Shown here: one piece after another, positions 51,943 to 54,164 of the stretch
How the letters are laid out: each line of letters begins with the position of its first letter
Numbering within the stretch: the first letter of the stretch is position 1
NCBI GenBank assembly: GCA_035543455.1
Contig: DATKKE010000063.1
Coordinates: 1 to 54,164 of the forward strand
Length of the DNA: 54,164 nt
Direction: 5' to 3'
From: CAIKOD01 sp035543455
GTDB lineage: Archaea > Halobacteriota > Methanomicrobia > Methanomicrobiales > Methanospirillaceae
Made by a program: the position numbers and the translations under genes
The notes under the pieces: model-generated
Told to the model about the DNA's origin: nothing
Database searches by the model: none
Seen by the model: the letters and a program-made list of their open reading frames with translations, nothing else

Positions 51943-53386
51943 TGATGACCCCCGGGAGTTCCTGCCGCACGAGAGAAACCCATTCGGGCCCGCACCGGAT
52001 CGTCAGGTGGCATGCCGGATTGGCGAGGATGAGTGCCCGAATCCCTTTACAGCCGGTCCTGACCATTTTATCGTCCCAGTCGGGCAGTTCGGACTGGCCT
52101 ATGGGAAAGGTTTCTTTCAGTTCAGGGGGATAGGGTCCGAACGGAGGGCGGAACCAGAATACCGAATCAAATTGCCCTTCAGGATAACCGGGTTTCCGTT
52201 CGAACGATACCAGTGCCCGCCTGCCGGTGAAAAACCGGGATATCATGTCATGATACCGGATCACTTCTGTCCGAAGGCAACTCTCGTTACCCCGATAAAA
52301 GAACCGCCTCTTGGATACGCGGTCACGACCGGCGATCTCTTCGCCGTGACCGAGTAAAGCCCGGTATCCCCGTAACAACTCGGGGTGGCCGCGGCAACGT
52401 TCGTCAACCAGTTCCCACAGGGTTCCATCGGTTATGGCCTGGCGGATCCGGGCAATTTCTGTGAGCGTGATGATCAGGTTGTGCCTCGCGAGCAGGCGTG
52501 TCCTGTCCGTGGATTTCCGGATCTCTTCAGGGCTGGAATGCCTGCATATTTCACAACTGCAGGGGAGCTCGGAGAGTTCGTCGAGTTTCATGCTCCCGTG
52601 TGTCGTGAGATACCTGCCTTCCTTTGCGTAGAGAGCGTATGCGGCGGAGTCGAACAGGTCACACCCCATTGCCACTGCAAGGGCGAACATCGCCGGATGT
52701 CCTGCACCGAACAGGTGTACACATGAAGACGACGGAATACCACGTTTGGCGGCAAGCACCACTTCGACGAGCTCCCGGTACCGGTATGATTCCATCAGGG
52801 GGACTACCGCGCCAACCGGGCTGAACACAAATCCCATCTCGCCCAGGGCCTTTCCGGTTTCTTCGCGGAGATCCGGGAACAGTCCACCCTGCAATGGCCC
52901 CGCAAGATGAGCTTCCGGGCCGAGGATCTCCCGTGCTTCACGGATCCGGTCCATCGTAACCCCCAGTTCGCGGATGACGGTTTCCCTGTCCGAATCAGGA
53001 TGTGTCGGGATGTCGAGGGGGACGAGGATATCGCTGCCGATTGCCTGTTGGAAGAGGAGGGTCTCCTTGTTAGTGACTTCCACATCGCCGTAAACGGAGA
53101 GCTGGAAGGACCCCGAATCGGTCATTATAATGCCATCAAAATCCAATACCTCGTGCAATCCCCGGGATAAGGCCTGTCCACGGAATTCACTGCTGCGATA
53201 GAATATGTAGGCGTTGGTAATAATTGCGCCAGCGCCCATTGCTTTCAGTTCCGGTGGCGGTATTACCGGAAGATGGGGGTTGACGACCGGGAGAAGCGCG
53301 GGGGTCTTGATTACTTTGTCTCCGACCCTCAGCCGGCCGCACCGGCCATTAATGTCCTCGTCGAGGATCTCAAACGAGATGGTCAT
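51929..53386 (-). CDS. tgtA: tRNA-guanine(15) transglycosylase TgtA
   Basis: 485 residues exchanging G15 of tRNA for preQ0, the step before ArcS. TIM-barrel motifs: nucleophile region TDSGSFQLSVYG, DIPTHPDSDRE, GPLQGGLFPDLRE, HLFGAGHPAMFALAVAMGCDLFDSAAYALYA and the Zn site CSCEIC. The C-terminal region (about 340-485) is the archaeal extension; it ends earlier than proteins with a full PUA domain, and the PUA is supplied by ArcS here. TGATG overlap with the AMMECR1-family gene. Confidence 0.95.
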   Translation of the reverse strand: MTISFEILDEDINGRCGRLRVGDKVIKTPALLPVVNPHLPVIPPPELKAMGAGAIITNAYIFYRSSEFRGQALSRGLHEVLDFDGIIMTDSGSFQLSVYGDVEVTNKETLLFQQAIGSDILVPLDIPTHPDSDRETVIRELGVTMDRIREAREILGPEAHLAGPLQGGLFPDLREETGKALGEMGFVFSPVGAVVPLMESYRYRELVEVVLAAKRGIPSSSCVHLFGAGHPAMFALAVAMGCDLFDSAAYALYAKEGRYLTTHGSMKLDELSELPCSCEICRHSSPEEIRKSTDRTRLLARHNLIITLTEIARIRQAITDGTLWELVDERCRGHPELLRGYRALLGHGEEIAGRDRVSKRRFFYRGNESCLRTEVIRYHDMISRFFTGRRALVSFERKPGYPEGQFDSVFWFRPPFGPYPPELKETFPIGQSELPDWDDKMVRTGCKGIRALILANPACHLTIRCGPEWVSLVRQELPGVIIDGC

Positions 53387-53952
53387 CAGGTACCCTGCTC
53401 GTGGAATATCTGCCCCTCGAATGTGAGGACTTCTGCTGCAGGATTTTTCCAGCAGTCCCCAGGCAGTCCTGCCTTCATGCAGGTGTGATGGAGAAATACG
53501 GCGGAATCCCAGGCATATTCTGTCGCAACCTGGGGCAATAGCAACCCGCTCCGGCCAGAAAAGCGGACTATAAGGCCGTGTTTTCCTACGATAACGTGGG
53601 CGGGCCTCTCCAGGGGCGGGACGGTCATCGGCTCAGGAGGTGTGAGTACGGTCACTTCTATTGACAACCCTGAAAGTTCGTGCGGCCTGACCGGCGGAAA
53701 TCTCGGGTCTTCGAGAGCGGCCGATGCCGCTGCACCTGGGAGCCCCTCCTTCAGGGGGATCACCGGGTAGGGGAAGCCGATACACCCCCTTAGATCCCCG
53801 CCTTTGGTAATGGTGACAAAAACGCCGCGCTTTTCAGAAAATATTGCCGGAAGATGCGGAAGCGACGGCGTTTTGGATTGTACCACCGCCTCGACCGTTT
53901 CCCTGGCAATTTTCACTGCCAGTTCACCTTCATCAGGGGTGAGGATATCCAT
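53386..53952 (-). CDS. AMMECR1 domain protein
   Basis: 188 residues from ATG 53952, which gives the family opening DILTPDEGELAVKIARETVE. Motifs GVFVTITKGGDLRGCIGFPYP and LEDPRFPPVRPHELSGLSIEVTVL are hallmarks of the AMMECR1 family, whose molecular role is unclear. A minus strand TATA box (CATATTATAATGG, about 53977-53989) lies 25-30 bases upstream, so the message should be leaderless. In-frame ATGs at 53979 and 54054 would begin inside or beyond the promoter and RNase P RNA and are rejected. Linked with tgtA and arcS by overlap. Confidence 0.9.
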   Translation of the reverse strand: MDILTPDEGELAVKIARETVEAVVQSKTPSLPHLPAIFSEKRGVFVTITKGGDLRGCIGFPYPVIPLKEGLPGAAASAALEDPRFPPVRPHELSGLSIEVTVLTPPEPMTVPPLERPAHVIVGKHGLIVRFSGRSGLLLPQVATEYAWDSAVFLHHTCMKAGLPGDCWKNPAAEVLTFEGQIFHEQGT

Positions 53953-53954
53953 TA

Positions 53955-53990
53955 AGAGTAAATAATGCTCTCTCCCCATTATAATATGAG
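53955..53990. promoter_or_regulatory. Divergent promoter of rnpB and the AMMECR1 gene
   Basis: On plus, GTAAATAATGC (53958-53968) is the TATA candidate of RNase P RNA, with a predicted start near 53990. On minus, ATTATAATGG is the TATA candidate of the AMMECR1 gene. The two elements lie side by side in about 35 bases. Confidence 0.5.
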
Positions 53991-54164
53991 AGGGAGAGTG
54001 CGGCTGACGGTGGCGTAACTGCTGCTGAGGAAAGTCCCCCCACCTACTGGGCACGCAGCCATATGCAAGTATGGGTGGCGAGAGTCACGGCAATGGCACA
54101 GAAACGGCACGGCCTGCCTTTAGCAATGATGCGACCGAGCAAGGGGTTTAATACCCCCGTGCGA
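53990..54164 (+). ncRNA. rnpB: RNase P RNA, partial (runs off the right edge)
   Basis: The conserved region I sequence GAGGAAAGTCC is at 54027-54037, and ACAGAAACG (the conserved ACAGAAA element) is at about 54101-54109, in the right order for an archaeal RNase P catalytic RNA. The 5' end near 53990 is inferred from the TATA box. About 175 bases are present; the 3' half, including the strand that pairs with region I to form helix P4, is beyond the window. It removes the 5' leader from tRNA precursors. Confidence 0.9.

Noticed and set aside
53953..54054. Longer N-terminal versions of the AMMECR1 protein
   Set aside because: They would start in the promoter or in RNase P RNA; the family begins at the 53952 ATG.
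1..54164. CRISPR arrays, rRNA genes, integrases, transposases
   Set aside because: I saw no regularly spaced repeats, rRNA sequence or recognisable mobile-element protein in the window.

Overview
The window comes from a methanogenic euryarchaeon, most probably of the order Methanomicrobiales (Methanoregula/Methanosphaerula/Methanoculleus-like; the genus is a guess). The archaeal markers are clear: a thermosome, A-type ATP synthase, archaeal LonB, Alba, PCNA and PriL, ribosomal protein S17e, archaeosine synthesis (TgtA and ArcS), an archaeal RNase P RNA, TATA-box promoters and several apparently leaderless genes. Genes are dense, often overlap by 4-14 bases, and GTG and TTG starts are common.

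Layout. 1-618 is AT-rich with no convincing gene. 619-4835 (minus) holds tRNA-Ser(CGA), the thermosome, a GfcR-type PRTase-fold regulator, a Nob1-like PIN/Zn-ribbon nuclease and PRPP synthetase. A divergent promoter then starts a plus-strand run of LonB, TldD, TldE and a BofA-like membrane protein, followed by a small two-gene unit of unknown function with a leaderless first gene. 11048-19321 is the complete A1Ao ATP synthase operon in the order H-I-K-E-C-F-A-B-D, and phosphoglycerate kinase begins on the base after the atpD stop codon. 21240-26411 has secreted proteins of unknown function, adenine deaminase, Alba and aspartate-semialdehyde dehydrogenase. With ferredoxin, DapB and DapA these make a lysine/aspartate-family cluster read leftwards from 28354.

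28685-32771 is the most accessory part. Two tandem paralogous secreted proteins share a nearly identical leader and promoter with a tandem 12-bp operator-like repeat. Next to them lie a winged-helix/PAS regulator and a decayed third copy. 32857-35653 is an information-processing block: S17e, a ThiN-domain protein, PriL and PCNA. It includes a 58-residue membrane-protein ORF antisense to the abnormal C-terminal extension of PriL. 36842-43394 is a potassium-uptake locus with two odd features: KdpC is fused in front of KdpA in one 809-residue protein, and the KdpD homologue stops before its histidine-kinase domains; no KdpE is in the window.

43557-46857 holds RlmE, MoaA, an unknown conserved-looking protein and an M20 peptidase. 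47311-50181 (minus) encodes a three-gene proton-translocating NAD(P) transhydrogenase, which is uncommon in an F420-based methanogen. 50308-53952 (minus) encodes ArcS, TgtA and an AMMECR1-family protein, divergent from RNase P RNA, which runs off the right edge. A structured dispersed repeat of about 158 bp occurs twice, at 20847 and 46942, each time between convergent genes.
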